Of a stretch of 45,762 nucleotides of DNA, positions 15,956 to 24,049 are shown piece after piece. The translations under genes were made by a program, and so were the position numbers. Source of the stretch: Verrucomicrobiota bacterium (lineage in GTDB: Bacteria > Verrucomicrobiota > Verrucomicrobiae > Limisphaerales > UBA11358). The notes beneath the pieces are model-generated. The model was not told the origin of the DNA. It was given only the letters and a program-made list of their open reading frames with translations, and ran no database searches. Location of the stretch: positions 1 through 45,762 of the forward strand of contig JACZKP010000165.1 of the NCBI GenBank assembly GCA_014860005.1, read 5' to 3'. How positions within the stretch are numbered: position 1 is the stretch's first letter; the number at the start of each line of letters is the position of its first letter.

Positions 15956-16123
15956 ACCGTGCGCCACCACATCTGGCACGACGAAGTGTTAAACCTCCGG
16001 GCTAACGGTATAAGCCTCTCTCGCGGCGGCAGAATTGTTTTGAACTTCCGCGGCTTCACCGCCAACATCCGCGCGCATATTGGATGTCGGATTCCAATTC
16101 CTGAGTTCCGCCTCCGCTTTTAG

Positions 16124-17923
16124 ATGAAACGAACACATCATTGCAATGAACTGCGCCCGGCGCACATCGGGCAGACCGTCAAATTGACCGGGTGGGTGCA
16201 TTCCCGCCGCGACCTGGGCGGGGTGCTTTTTTTGGACGTCCGCGACCGAGAAGGCCGCACCCAAACAGTTTTCGACCCCTCCGATCTGCCGAAAGAATTG
16301 TTCGCACGCGCCGCTGCCTTGCGCAGTGAATGTGTGGTCGCCGTCAGCGGCAAAGTTCGTCAGCGACCTGCGGGCACCAACAATTCAAAGATCGCCACGG
16401 GCGAAATCGAACTCATGGCGTCGGGACTGGAAGTGCTGAACGCTGCCGAGGTGTTGCCCTTCCCCGTGGACGACCCGGAAGCCGCCAGCAAGGTAAACGA
16501 GGAATTGCGCCTCAAGTATCGTTACCTGGATTTACGCCGGCCGGAGATGGCGCGCAACCTCCGCCTGCGATCCAAGGTGGCCACCGGCACACGCGTGTTC
16601 ATGGACGAACAAGGATTTCTGGAGGTGGAAACGCCGCTACTCTTCAAATCCACCCCCGAGGGTGCGCGCGAGTTTATTGTCCCGAACCGCCGCGAACCGG
16701 GCACCTTTTACGCCCTGCCGCAGTCGCCCCAGCAGTTCAAACAGATTCTCATGGTCGCGGGCGTCGAGCGTTACTATCAACTCGCGCGTTGTTTCCGCGA
16801 CGAAGATCAGCGCGCGGACCGGCAGTTGGAATTCACGCAGATTGACATCGAAATGTCGTTCATCGAGCGCGAGGACATCTACGCTCTGGTGGAAGGGCTG
16901 TTGCAGCGCGTCTGGCAAACAGCTCTAAACATCGAAATACCCACGCCATTCAAGCGGCTGACCTTCAATGAGGCAATCAATCGCTACGGCATTGACAAGC
17001 CGGACACGCGCTTCGGGATGGAGTTGGTGGATTTCACGGAAGAGTTCCGCGCGAGCACCTTCAAAGTCTTCAGCGGCACGGTGGCCAACGGCGGGGTGGT
17101 GAAAGCCATCAATGCCAAAGGACTGGCCGGCGCAACCCAGGGGCAGATGGAAACCATGACCGAAACCGCGAAGAGTTTCGGCGCGAAAGGTCTGGCCTAC
17201 ATCAAGGTCGAGGGCGGCGAATGGAAATCGCCCATCGTGAGGTTTTTCAACGACACCGAAAAAGCTGCGCTCGCAACCAAACTCGGGATTGAAGAGGGCG
17301 ACTTGATCCTGTTCGCTGCCGATCAATGGCTCACCGCATGCGAGATTCTCGGCAAGGTTCGCCTTTACTGCGCGGAGATTCTGAAGAACCAGGGGAAGCT
17401 TAACATCCCAACCGACCGTTTTGATTTTCTTTGGGTCGTGGATTTCCCGTTGTTGAGTTTCGACAAGGAAAACAACCGCTGGTATTCGAGCCACCATCCT
17501 TTCACTGCGCCTGTCGCGGACGATATTCCCATGCTCAAGGCGGATCCAAAGAAAGTCCGTGGGCAACATTACGACATCGTCGTGAACGGGGTCGAACTCG
17601 GTGGTGGCTCAATCCGCATTCACCAACCCGACGTGCAGAAAACCGTGTTCGAGGAGGTGCTGCAAATTCCCCCGGATGTGGTGCAAGCGCGTTTCGGCTA
17701 CATGCTGGAAGCCTTCAAATATGGCGCCCCACCACATGGCGGCATTGCGCTCGGTTTCGACCGGCTCATCGCCATTCTGTGCGGCACCCCCAGCATTCGC
17801 GACGTGATTGCATTCCCAAAAACGGCCAAGGGAACGTGCCTGATGACCGATTCACCCGGCAGCGTTGAGGCAAAGCAATTGCGCGAACTGCATCTGGACT
17901 TGAAGGTGGCGAAGAAGGAATAA
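16124..17923 (+). CDS. aspS: Aspartate--tRNA ligase
   Basis: A 599-residue bacterial-type AspRS that charges tRNA with aspartate in the cytoplasm. The N-terminal OB-fold anticodon-binding domain (about 1-110) has GWVHSRRDLGGVLFLDVRDR. Class II motif 2 is at 222-241 (RCFRDEDQRADRQLEFTQID). The bacterial GAD insertion domain follows near 290-420, and motif 3 GIALGFDRL is at about 540-548. The QSPQQFKQ substrate loop is present, and length is as expected. Leu follows RRD at position 31, as in the E. coli enzyme, but whether it also acts on tRNA-Asn cannot be settled from sequence. No strong ribosome site is visible before the ATG. It stands as a single gene. Confidence 0.98.
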   Translation: MKRTHHCNELRPAHIGQTVKLTGWVHSRRDLGGVLFLDVRDREGRTQTVFDPSDLPKELFARAAALRSECVVAVSGKVRQRPAGTNNSKIATGEIELMASGLEVLNAAEVLPFPVDDPEAASKVNEELRLKYRYLDLRRPEMARNLRLRSKVATGTRVFMDEQGFLEVETPLLFKSTPEGAREFIVPNRREPGTFYALPQSPQQFKQILMVAGVERYYQLARCFRDEDQRADRQLEFTQIDIEMSFIEREDIYALVEGLLQRVWQTALNIEIPTPFKRLTFNEAINRYGIDKPDTRFGMELVDFTEEFRASTFKVFSGTVANGGVVKAINAKGLAGATQGQMETMTETAKSFGAKGLAYIKVEGGEWKSPIVRFFNDTEKAALATKLGIEEGDLILFAADQWLTACEILGKVRLYCAEILKNQGKLNIPTDRFDFLWVVDFPLLSFDKENNRWYSSHHPFTAPVADDIPMLKADPKKVRGQHYDIVVNGVELGGGSIRIHQPDVQKTVFEEVLQIPPDVVQARFGYMLEAFKYGAPPHGGIALGFDRLIAILCGTPSIRDVIAFPKTAKGTCLMTDSPGSVEAKQLRELHLDLKVAKKE

Positions 17924-18045
17924 TCTCCTGGGCCGGTAGAATATGGACAGGCCGCCATAGTGAATCAGTCAGATGGCAAAAGCGGAAATTGATTTACGAC
18001 GAGCACAACCTAGGTGCGCGCGACGCACGAAACCCATAAACAACC

Positions 18046-19374
18046 ATGCACCTCACCCGCAGACAGTTTCTCGGCAGAACCGCGGCCGCCGTGATCGTGG
18101 CCGGCACGATGGCCCGCGGGAAAGTATTCGGCGCCAACAACCGCATCCGTGTATGTACCGTTGGCTTCAACGGCCAGGGCAACAGCCACATTCGCGACAT
18201 CCTTTCGATGAAGCAGGATGCCGAGTTTGTGGCCCTTTGCGACGTGGACGCCAACGTGCTGGCGCGGGGCGCGAAAACAATCGAGAGTGCCCAAGGCAAA
18301 TCGCCGCGGCTCTACAAGGACCTTCGCGCGGCGCTGGACGATAAGGAGATTGACGCTATCACCATCGCTACGCCGAATCACTGGCATTCCCTCGCTGCGA
18401 TTTGGGCTTGTCAGGCGGGCAAGGATGTTTTTGTGGAGAAGCCACTTTCACACAATGTTTATGAAGGCCGCCAACTGGTCGCCGCCGCGCAGAAGTATGG
18501 CCGCATTGTGCAACACGGCACGCAGAGTCGCTCCAACGCCACGCTCGTCCGTGACATCAAAGTGATCCACGACGGTTTCATCGGGGAGATCGTTCATTCG
18601 CGCGGCTACGTTTACAAGAATGGGAATCGCAACGCCATCGGCCACGGGCAGCCTGGTCCTGTGCCCGAACATCTTGACTGGACGCTCTGGCAGGGGCCGG
18701 CGCGTGACAGTGAGTTCCTCATCAACGTGGACCGCAAGAAGCCCGGACTGCACGTCCACTATGACTGGCATTGGTTCTGGGAATACGGCAACGGCGAGAT
18801 TGGCAATCAAGGCGTGCATGAAATGGACATCGCCTGCTGGGGCCACAACTGCGGACTGCCGGGAAGAGTACAAAGTGCCGGCGGACGTTATGCCTGGGAC
18901 GACGACGGTGAGACGCCCAACACGCAAGCCACCACGTTCACCTATGCCGATGGATCCATGATGACCTTCGAGGTGCGCAATCTCGGTTCATTCGAGGAAT
19001 TTGATGGCGGCAATTGCGGCAACAGCTTTTACGGCACCAAGGGATTCTATGTGCGCGACAAAGGGTTCTTCACTTACAAGGAAGGAAAAATGTCCGCGCG
19101 CGAAGCTATTCCGGTGGAAGTGCCCAAACCGGATGTGGGCAACAAGTGGCAGAGCTTTTTCAAAGCCGTGCGGTCACGTAAACCTGAGGACATGCCGGTC
19201 TCGACGCTCGACGCCCATCTCTCCTGCGTGCATTGCCACCTGGGCAACATTGCCTATCGCTTGGGCCGTTCGCTGGAATTTGATCCCGCGTCGGAACGCT
19301 TCAAGGATCGGGAAGCGAATCAACACCTGACGCGCCAGTATCGCAAGGGTTTCGCCGTTCCCAAACTTGTGTAG
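18046..19374 (+). CDS. Tat-exported Gfo/Idh/MocA family oxidoreductase
   Basis: A 442-residue protein with a twin-arginine signal (TRRQFLGRTAAAVIVAGTMA) and then a Rossmann fold (RVCTVGFNGQGNSHIRDIL). Family features are CDVDANVL, the ATPNHWH stretch and the EKPLSHNVYEGRQLV segment with the conserved EKP that helps bind NAD(P). The C-terminal part has YDWHWFWEYGNGEIGNQGVHEMD, typical of the large PVC and Bacteroidetes subfamily of exported sugar oxidoreductases. The substrate is unknown, presumably a sugar or sugar derivative. It is followed by repeat-rich DNA, so it is probably monocistronic. Confidence 0.92.
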   Translation: MHLTRRQFLGRTAAAVIVAGTMARGKVFGANNRIRVCTVGFNGQGNSHIRDILSMKQDAEFVALCDVDANVLARGAKTIESAQGKSPRLYKDLRAALDDKEIDAITIATPNHWHSLAAIWACQAGKDVFVEKPLSHNVYEGRQLVAAAQKYGRIVQHGTQSRSNATLVRDIKVIHDGFIGEIVHSRGYVYKNGNRNAIGHGQPGPVPEHLDWTLWQGPARDSEFLINVDRKKPGLHVHYDWHWFWEYGNGEIGNQGVHEMDIACWGHNCGLPGRVQSAGGRYAWDDDGETPNTQATTFTYADGSMMTFEVRNLGSFEEFDGGNCGNSFYGTKGFYVRDKGFFTYKEGKMSAREAIPVEVPKPDVGNKWQSFFKAVRSRKPEDMPVSTLDAHLSCVHCHLGNIAYRLGRSLEFDPASERFKDREANQHLTRQYRKGFAVPKLV

Positions 19375-19576
19375 CCTAGGCGAATCGCGCGTGGACGGAG
19401 CACCGGCTTTGAACTCACGCACCGCGGCTGCATTACTTTCGTCACCACGGTTTCGCTTCTGTCCTGTTCGAGATCCGGCAGGTGACGAAACAACGGTGCT
19501 CACTTGTCCACCGGTTTTGAGACTCCTTACGTCGTCTCCTACAGGTTTGAACAACTGGCCTGAGCGCTGACAGATT

Positions 19577-19634
19577 GTGGCACGGGCGTCTCGCCCGTGC
19601 GTTGCGATTCGGACGGGCCAGCGGCCCGTGCCAC
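19577..19634. repeat. Palindromic repeat (GTGGCACGGGC family)
   Basis: GTGGCACGGGCGTCTCGCCC at the left is answered by GGGCCAGCGGCCCGTGCCAC at the right. The left arm recurs inside the GH106 gene at 9753. The stretch 19375-19576 shows nothing recognisable. Confidence 0.75.
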
Positions 19635-19702
19635 TACCCGGTTCACGGAGAGCTTCCACGCACTCCGAAGCGCGCCTCGGCACCGTGAAGCGCAAGGGCA
19701 GC

Positions 19703-19774
19703 GGAGCGCCGGTCTCCGACCCGGCGCGAATCTGCGGTTGCCCACCAACACGCCGGGTCTGGAGACCGGCGCTC
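19703..19774. repeat. Palindromic intergenic repeat, GGAGCGCCGG family, copy 3
   Basis: Nearly identical to 12713-12785, including the upstream extension from about 19637. The right end reads GGAGACCGGCGCTC, one base short of the consensus. Confidence 0.8.
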
Positions 19775-19785
19775 GGGGGAGGCGA

Positions 19786-20031
19786 GGAGCGCCGACATCT
19801 TGTCGGCTTTGGGCGGATGGAGAGAGGCGATGTTTGAACTAACATTGCGAGGCGAAGTGTGCTGTAATTCGGACGCGGTAAGCCGGTCACAGACCGGCGC
19901 TCCGGGCAGGCGAGGAGCGCCGACATGTTGTCGGCTTTGGGCGGGTGGAGGGATGCGATGTTTGAACTGACACTGCGGGGCGAAGTGTGCTGTAATTCGG
20001 ACAGGGTAAGCCGGCGGCAAGCTGGCGCTCC
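19786..20031. repeat. Two tandem copies of a 118-bp element with terminal inverted repeats
   Basis: Copy 1 is 19786-19903 and copy 2 is 19914-20031, a 128-nt period. Both start GGAGCGCCGACAT, then TTGTCGGCTTTGGGCGG. Both share GATGTTTGAACT and CGAAGTGTGCTGTAATTCGG, and end in an AAGCCGG...CGGCGCTCC or close variant. The ends are inverted copies of each other. There is no coding potential. The internal 70 nt is conserved between copies, unlike in simple REP hairpins. Confidence 0.85.
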
Positions 20032-20070
20032 GGGGATGGAAAGAGTGCGGGCAATTGACGAAAGGCGTTT

Positions 20071-20730
20071 ATGAAACTGCTCAGGTTGGAAACGACAGGT
20101 TGGAAAACGGTGCGAACCGGATTCTGGGTTGCGGCGACGATGTTGATGGCGGGGTTGCCGCAAACGATGGCGCAACCTCACAACCAAACGCCCGGCACGG
20201 TGGTCGGTTGGGGAACCTGGGTGATGCCTTATGTCTCACCTGCAACACCTTTCACAGCCATGGCCATCGCCGCAGGAGATGGCCACAGCGTGGCATTGAA
20301 AGCTGACGGCACGGTCGTCGCGTGGGGACTTAGCCAGGGACAAAGTGCGGTGCCAAACAATGTGAGCGGGGTGACCGCCATCGCGGCGGGAGGAGGCCAC
20401 AGCTTGGCACTGAAGTCTGACGGCACAGTCGTCGCTTGGGGAGCCAACTGGAACGGCCAGAGCGCGGTGCCAACGGGGTTGAGTGGTGTTATCGCCATCG
20501 CTGGGGGAGGGTCGCACAGTCTGGCACTGAAATCCGACGGCACGGTCGTCGCTTGGGGATACAACTGGTCCGGCCAAAGCACGGTGCCAGTTAGTTTGAA
20601 CGGGGTTATCGCCATCGCTGCGGGAGGATTGCACAGTCTGGCACTGAAATCCGACGGCACAGTCGTCGCTTGGGGACAAATTTACAGCGGTTCAGCCTAC
20701 GTCACCGCAACAGTGCCAGATAATCTATAA
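20071..20730 (+). CDS. RCC1-repeat/Ig/hydrolase protein, N-terminal fragment (frameshifted)
   Basis: The fragment has a signal peptide (VAATMLMAGLPQTMAQ) and four RCC1-type repeats, each carrying LK(S/A)DGTVVAWG followed by a linker such as GQSAVPTGLSGVIAIAAGG, with a period of about 42 residues. RCC1 repeats form a seven-bladed propeller used in protein binding. The frame ends at a stop caused by a tandem 7-base duplication (TAATCTA TAATCTA near 20725). Without the duplication the frame runs on into the next fragment with one further repeat in the gap. ATG 20071 is preceded by AAAGG. Whether this is natural decay, phase variation or an assembly error cannot be told. Confidence 0.8.
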   Translation: MKLLRLETTGWKTVRTGFWVAATMLMAGLPQTMAQPHNQTPGTVVGWGTWVMPYVSPATPFTAMAIAAGDGHSVALKADGTVVAWGLSQGQSAVPNNVSGVTAIAAGGGHSLALKSDGTVVAWGANWNGQSAVPTGLSGVIAIAGGGSHSLALKSDGTVVAWGYNWSGQSTVPVSLNGVIAIAAGGLHSLALKSDGTVVAWGQIYSGSAYVTATVPDNL

Positions 20731-20836
20731 TCTAAATGGCGTCATCGCCCTCGCGGCGGGATGGGGTCACAGTCTGGCGCTGAAGTCTGATGGCACGGTC
20801 GTCGCGTGGGGAGCCAACTCGAATGGCCAAAGCACG

Positions 20837-22978
20837 GTGCCCGCAGGTTTGAACGGGGTCATCGCCATCGCTGCGGGAGGATCGCACAGTCTGGCGCTGA
20901 AGTCCGACGGCACAGCCGTCGCCTGGGGGCAAATCATTCATGGTCCAGGTCACGTCGCCGCAACAGTGCCAGATAATCTAAACGGCGTCACTGCCATCGC
21001 GGCTGGCGCGAATCATAGCCTAGCACTGAAGTCCGACGGCACGGTTGTCGCGTGGGGGTGGAACTTCGATTATGGACGAATCACGGGGCTGGGGGAATTA
21101 AGCGGCGTGGTCGCCATTGATGCGTCTCCTGATCCGGTTGACGCGGTGACATCGAGCATAGCGCTGAAGATAGAAGGCATGGTGGTGGAATGGGGGTGGG
21201 CTTCTGGGGCAGTGCCGGAGAGTTTGACCGGCGTCGCAGCGGTATCTGCGGGATTTCAGCACAAACTGGCCTTGAAATCCGACGGCACCGTCGTCGCGTG
21301 GGGAGTAATTAACCAGTCTGGCGAAAGCACGGTGCCAGCAGGGTTGAGTGATGTCATCACCATCGCTGCGGGAGGCTCGCACAATCTGGCGCTGAAGTCC
21401 GATGGCACGGTCGTCGCGTGGGGGAGCGGCCAAAGCACGGTGCCGGAGAACTTGAGTGGGGTCATCGCCATCGCGGCGGGAGGATTGCACAGTCTGGCAC
21501 TGAAATCCGACGGCACAGTAGTCGCGTGGGGAGACAACTGGACCGGCCAAAGCACGGTGCCAACGGGGTTGAGTGGTGTCATCGCCATCGCGGCTGGAGA
21601 ATCGCACAGTCTGGCTCTGAAGTCCGATGGCACGGTCGTCGCGTGGGGAGACAACCAGTATGGCCAAAGCACAGTGCCTGTGAATTTAAGGGAGGTCATC
21701 GCCCTCGCGGCGGGACGGGGGCACAGTCTGGCGCTGAAGTCTGATGGCACGGTCGCCGAGTGGGGAGACAACGGGTCTGGCCAAAGCACGGTGCCAACGG
21801 GGTTGAGTGGGGTCATCGCCATTGCAGCAGGAGGATACCACAGTCTGGCCCTGGTTCGGGATGCAATCGCGCCATCAGGCCCAACGATCGTTGCATCGCC
21901 GCAGAGCCGGGAGGCACTGGCCGGCGTCAACGTTACCTTCAGCGTCACGGTCAGCGGGTCGTCGCCCCTGAATTACCAGTGGCGGCGGGACGGGGTGAAC
22001 CTGCCTAGCCCCAACGGTTCCACGCTCACATTGAATTCAGTCAGCGCGGCAGATTCAGGCGGCTATTCGGTCATGGTGTGGAACGCCCAGAGTTCCGTGG
22101 TCAGCGCCACAGCGGATCTGGCCGTGCTCGCGGACGGGGCGAATGGAGTGTCGCCCGAACAACCACCCGCCCCGGGGGGGATGTTGTTGCCGCCGTACCA
22201 AGCCGGCAAAGACAGCCTGGTGTTTGTCACTCATGGACGAACTCCGGGAGACGAGACAACCCCCCATGCGTGGGTGGACGATATGGCCAATGCCATCCGA
22301 GATCGATCGCCGGCCAACTGGATGGTCATCGGTTACAAGTGGACCGAGGAGGCGCGGGCGAACATCGCCACGGTCATTTGGAGAGCGTACAACAAGGGGA
22401 AACAGATCGGGAACAACATCGTTGAACTCGGTCAATCCGCGCCCAACCAGCGTTGGGAGCACGTTCACCTGATCGGCCACAGCGCCGGCGCGGAACTCAT
22501 TGAAGCCGCTGCGAGCCGGATCAAAAAGAGTCCTGCGGCTTCGGAAACTGTCGTGCATTGCACGTTCTTGGATCCGTATCTTTCGCTGCTCCTCCTCGAA
22601 CGGTACGCTTACGGAGCCAACGCGGATTGGGCGGACAACTATTACACCCAGGATCTGAGAACCTTCTCCTTCACGGAGGGCCGGTTGTCGCACGCCCATA
22701 ATGTGGACGTCGGGTGGTTGGACGGCGACGCCCGTGGCACCACGGTGGGTTTTGGCGGGCGCGTGGCGATTTCCACGCACTCCTATCCGCATCAATTCTA
22801 CTTGGCGTCCGTCCGGGGGAGAACGATGTGTGCGCGGCTCAATACGGCTATGCGCGGAGCAAAGCCGGGGACGGTTGGGAACAACGAGAGGCCTACCCGA
22901 AAGGCAACACGCCCGTCATCCTGTGCCCGCCAGCAGACGCCGCCTCCATCGAGAAACAGGAGTTTTTCGCGACGGTGA
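20837..22978 (+). CDS. RCC1-repeat/Ig/hydrolase protein, middle fragment
   Basis: Continues the same protein in the shifted frame. Eight more RCC1 repeats (LKSDGTVVAWG) follow, giving thirteen with those upstream. Then comes an Ig-like domain (SPQSREALAGVNVTFSVTV, LNYQWRRDGVNL, DSGGYSVMV) and an alpha/beta-hydrolase-like domain with a nucleophile elbow GHSAG (VHLIGHSAGAELIEAAASRI), a possible lipase or esterase. True coding runs from about 20731. The frame is lost near 22815, where a run of five G appears to lack one G; the last 50 or so residues here (from RGRTMCARL) are out of frame. The combination of propeller, Ig and hydrolase is unusual. Confidence 0.75.
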   Translation: MPAGLNGVIAIAAGGSHSLALKSDGTAVAWGQIIHGPGHVAATVPDNLNGVTAIAAGANHSLALKSDGTVVAWGWNFDYGRITGLGELSGVVAIDASPDPVDAVTSSIALKIEGMVVEWGWASGAVPESLTGVAAVSAGFQHKLALKSDGTVVAWGVINQSGESTVPAGLSDVITIAAGGSHNLALKSDGTVVAWGSGQSTVPENLSGVIAIAAGGLHSLALKSDGTVVAWGDNWTGQSTVPTGLSGVIAIAAGESHSLALKSDGTVVAWGDNQYGQSTVPVNLREVIALAAGRGHSLALKSDGTVAEWGDNGSGQSTVPTGLSGVIAIAAGGYHSLALVRDAIAPSGPTIVASPQSREALAGVNVTFSVTVSGSSPLNYQWRRDGVNLPSPNGSTLTLNSVSAADSGGYSVMVWNAQSSVVSATADLAVLADGANGVSPEQPPAPGGMLLPPYQAGKDSLVFVTHGRTPGDETTPHAWVDDMANAIRDRSPANWMVIGYKWTEEARANIATVIWRAYNKGKQIGNNIVELGQSAPNQRWEHVHLIGHSAGAELIEAAASRIKKSPAASETVVHCTFLDPYLSLLLLERYAYGANADWADNYYTQDLRTFSFTEGRLSHAHNVDVGWLDGDARGTTVGFGGRVAISTHSYPHQFYLASVRGRTMCARLNTAMRGAKPGTVGNNERPTRKATRPSSCARQQTPPPSRNRSFSRR

Positions 22979-23637
22979 ATCAACCGTTGCGGTTTGAGGA
23001 ATTTCCGTTCGCGACGAGCGCTGCGGGTGTGAGCGTTTCGGATTGGGGGTTTGGCCTGAGCGGGCGCTCACCCGCGCCGCAACCGTCGCCCGGGCAGGTG
23101 TCGGCCCAAGGCAGCGGCGACGGGCCGGCCTGGCTGGCGGTGGCCGTACCGGTGAGCAACGCTGTGAGTTTCGTGCAGTTCGAGGCGGGATTCACCAGCA
23201 CGAACGGCGCGGAGGGTTTACTGACGGTGTATTGGAACACGAACGAGATCGGCCTGGTGGATGAACGGGTGGTGGAGGCGGGTCTGCAAACGTATCGTTT
23301 CGCGCTACCGGGCACGGTGAGCGAGGGGTTGTACACGTTGAGTTTCCGGCTGGATGCGTTCAACGGGACAGCATCGAGCGTGTCGGTGACGAACGTGCTG
23401 ACGGGTTTCGCGGGTTTCGATGGTTCGATCCGTCTGGACGTGGCCATGGGCAGCAATAACGCGCCGGTGTTGAAACTGACGGGTACGTTGAACCACGTCT
23501 ATCTGGTGCAAAGCTCCACCAATCTGCTGGATTGGGAACCGACCGCGCTGTTGGTGAATACCAACGGAACGGTGCAGTTTACCGATCCGGCCGTGACGAA
23601 TCATGTTCAGCGGTTCTACCGCGCGGTGCTGTATTGA
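22714..23637 (+). CDS. RCC1-repeat/Ig/hydrolase protein, C-terminal fragment
   Basis: The true sequence resumes near 22817 with GENDVCAAQYGYARSKAGDG and continues through a jelly-roll-like region (AVSFVQFEAGFTSTNGAEG, TVYWNTNEIGLVDERVV). It ends in a module typical of exported Verrucomicrobia proteins (LNHVYLVQSSTNLLDWEPTA to RFYRAVLY), thought to be a surface or sorting-related C-terminal domain. The first 35 codons of this open frame are spurious. Adding one G near 22815 would join it to the upstream hydrolase part and restore a protein of about 1190 residues. Confidence 0.7.
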   Translation: MVGRRRPWHHGGFWRARGDFHALLSASILLGVRPGENDVCAAQYGYARSKAGDGWEQREAYPKGNTPVILCPPADAASIEKQEFFATVNQPLRFEEFPFATSAAGVSVSDWGFGLSGRSPAPQPSPGQVSAQGSGDGPAWLAVAVPVSNAVSFVQFEAGFTSTNGAEGLLTVYWNTNEIGLVDERVVEAGLQTYRFALPGTVSEGLYTLSFRLDAFNGTASSVSVTNVLTGFAGFDGSIRLDVAMGSNNAPVLKLTGTLNHVYLVQSSTNLLDWEPTALLVNTNGTVQFTDPAVTNHVQRFYRAVLY

Positions 23638-23860
23638 TCCATGCGTTCCCGATTTGCCCGCGTTGACGGCAGTGCTGTCGGGGAACGAGTTGGTGCTGTA
23701 GTGGCCGACTAACTACACGGAGTTCACACTCGAATCCGCCCCGATCATGCCCGCAACAAGCTGGACCTCGAATTCCATTTCACCCGTCATCGTGAACGGG
23801 CGTTACACGGTGACAAACGCGGTTTCCGGCGGGGCAAGGTTTTATCGGTTGAAGCGCTGA
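23636..23860 (+). pseudogene. Decayed remnant of an exported-protein C-terminal domain
   Basis: One frame reads LPALTAVLSGNELVL, then a TAG stop at 23699, then WPTNYTEFTLESA and VIVNGRYTVTNAVSGGARFY, ending RLKR and a TGA. This is the common C-terminal tail of verrucomicrobial secreted proteins. The TAG probably replaces a Ser codon (TCG). No upstream part is present, so it is a leftover, perhaps from an earlier longer neighbour or a recombination within the broken RCC1 gene. Confidence 0.65.
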
Positions 23861-23874
23861 TCCATTTTTCCCCC

Positions 23875-23982
23875 GGAGCGCCGGTCTGCGACCGGCTTTG
23901 GGCGTTCGCCATCAGCCACCCGCGTCATCATTGTGACATCGTTGGATTTACCGGGATTCAAGCCGACAACATGTCGGCGCTC
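23875..23982. repeat. Terminal-inverted-repeat element, GGAGCGCCGG family, copy 4
   Basis: It begins GGAGCGCCGGTCTGCGACCG with GCTTTGGGCG and ends CAAGCCGACAACATGTCGGC with GCTCC. The ends are of the same type as the tandem pair at 19786-20031; the centre differs. It lies just upstream of the GH97 gene and may contribute sequence to its leader. Confidence 0.75.
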
Positions 23983-24049
23983 CTTGCGGATGGAGAAATT
24001 CCAACTGTTAGGATCCTCATTGACGACCTTGGCCCGTAGGCTCATACCA

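Noticed and set aside
19174..20187. Minus-strand frame of 337 codons over the repeat cluster
   Set aside because: It translates palindromic repeats (GRDARAT, GAPACRRLT) and the antisense of a Gfo/Idh/MocA gene end.
20271..21850. Regularly spaced repeats resembling a CRISPR array
   Set aside because: The repeats are translated RCC1 motifs with a period of about 126 nt or multiples in codons; there are no unique spacers and no cas genes.
20229..21948. Long minus-strand open frames across the RCC1 region
   Set aside because: They are shadows of a repetitive coding region; translations are repetitive and have no recognisable fold.
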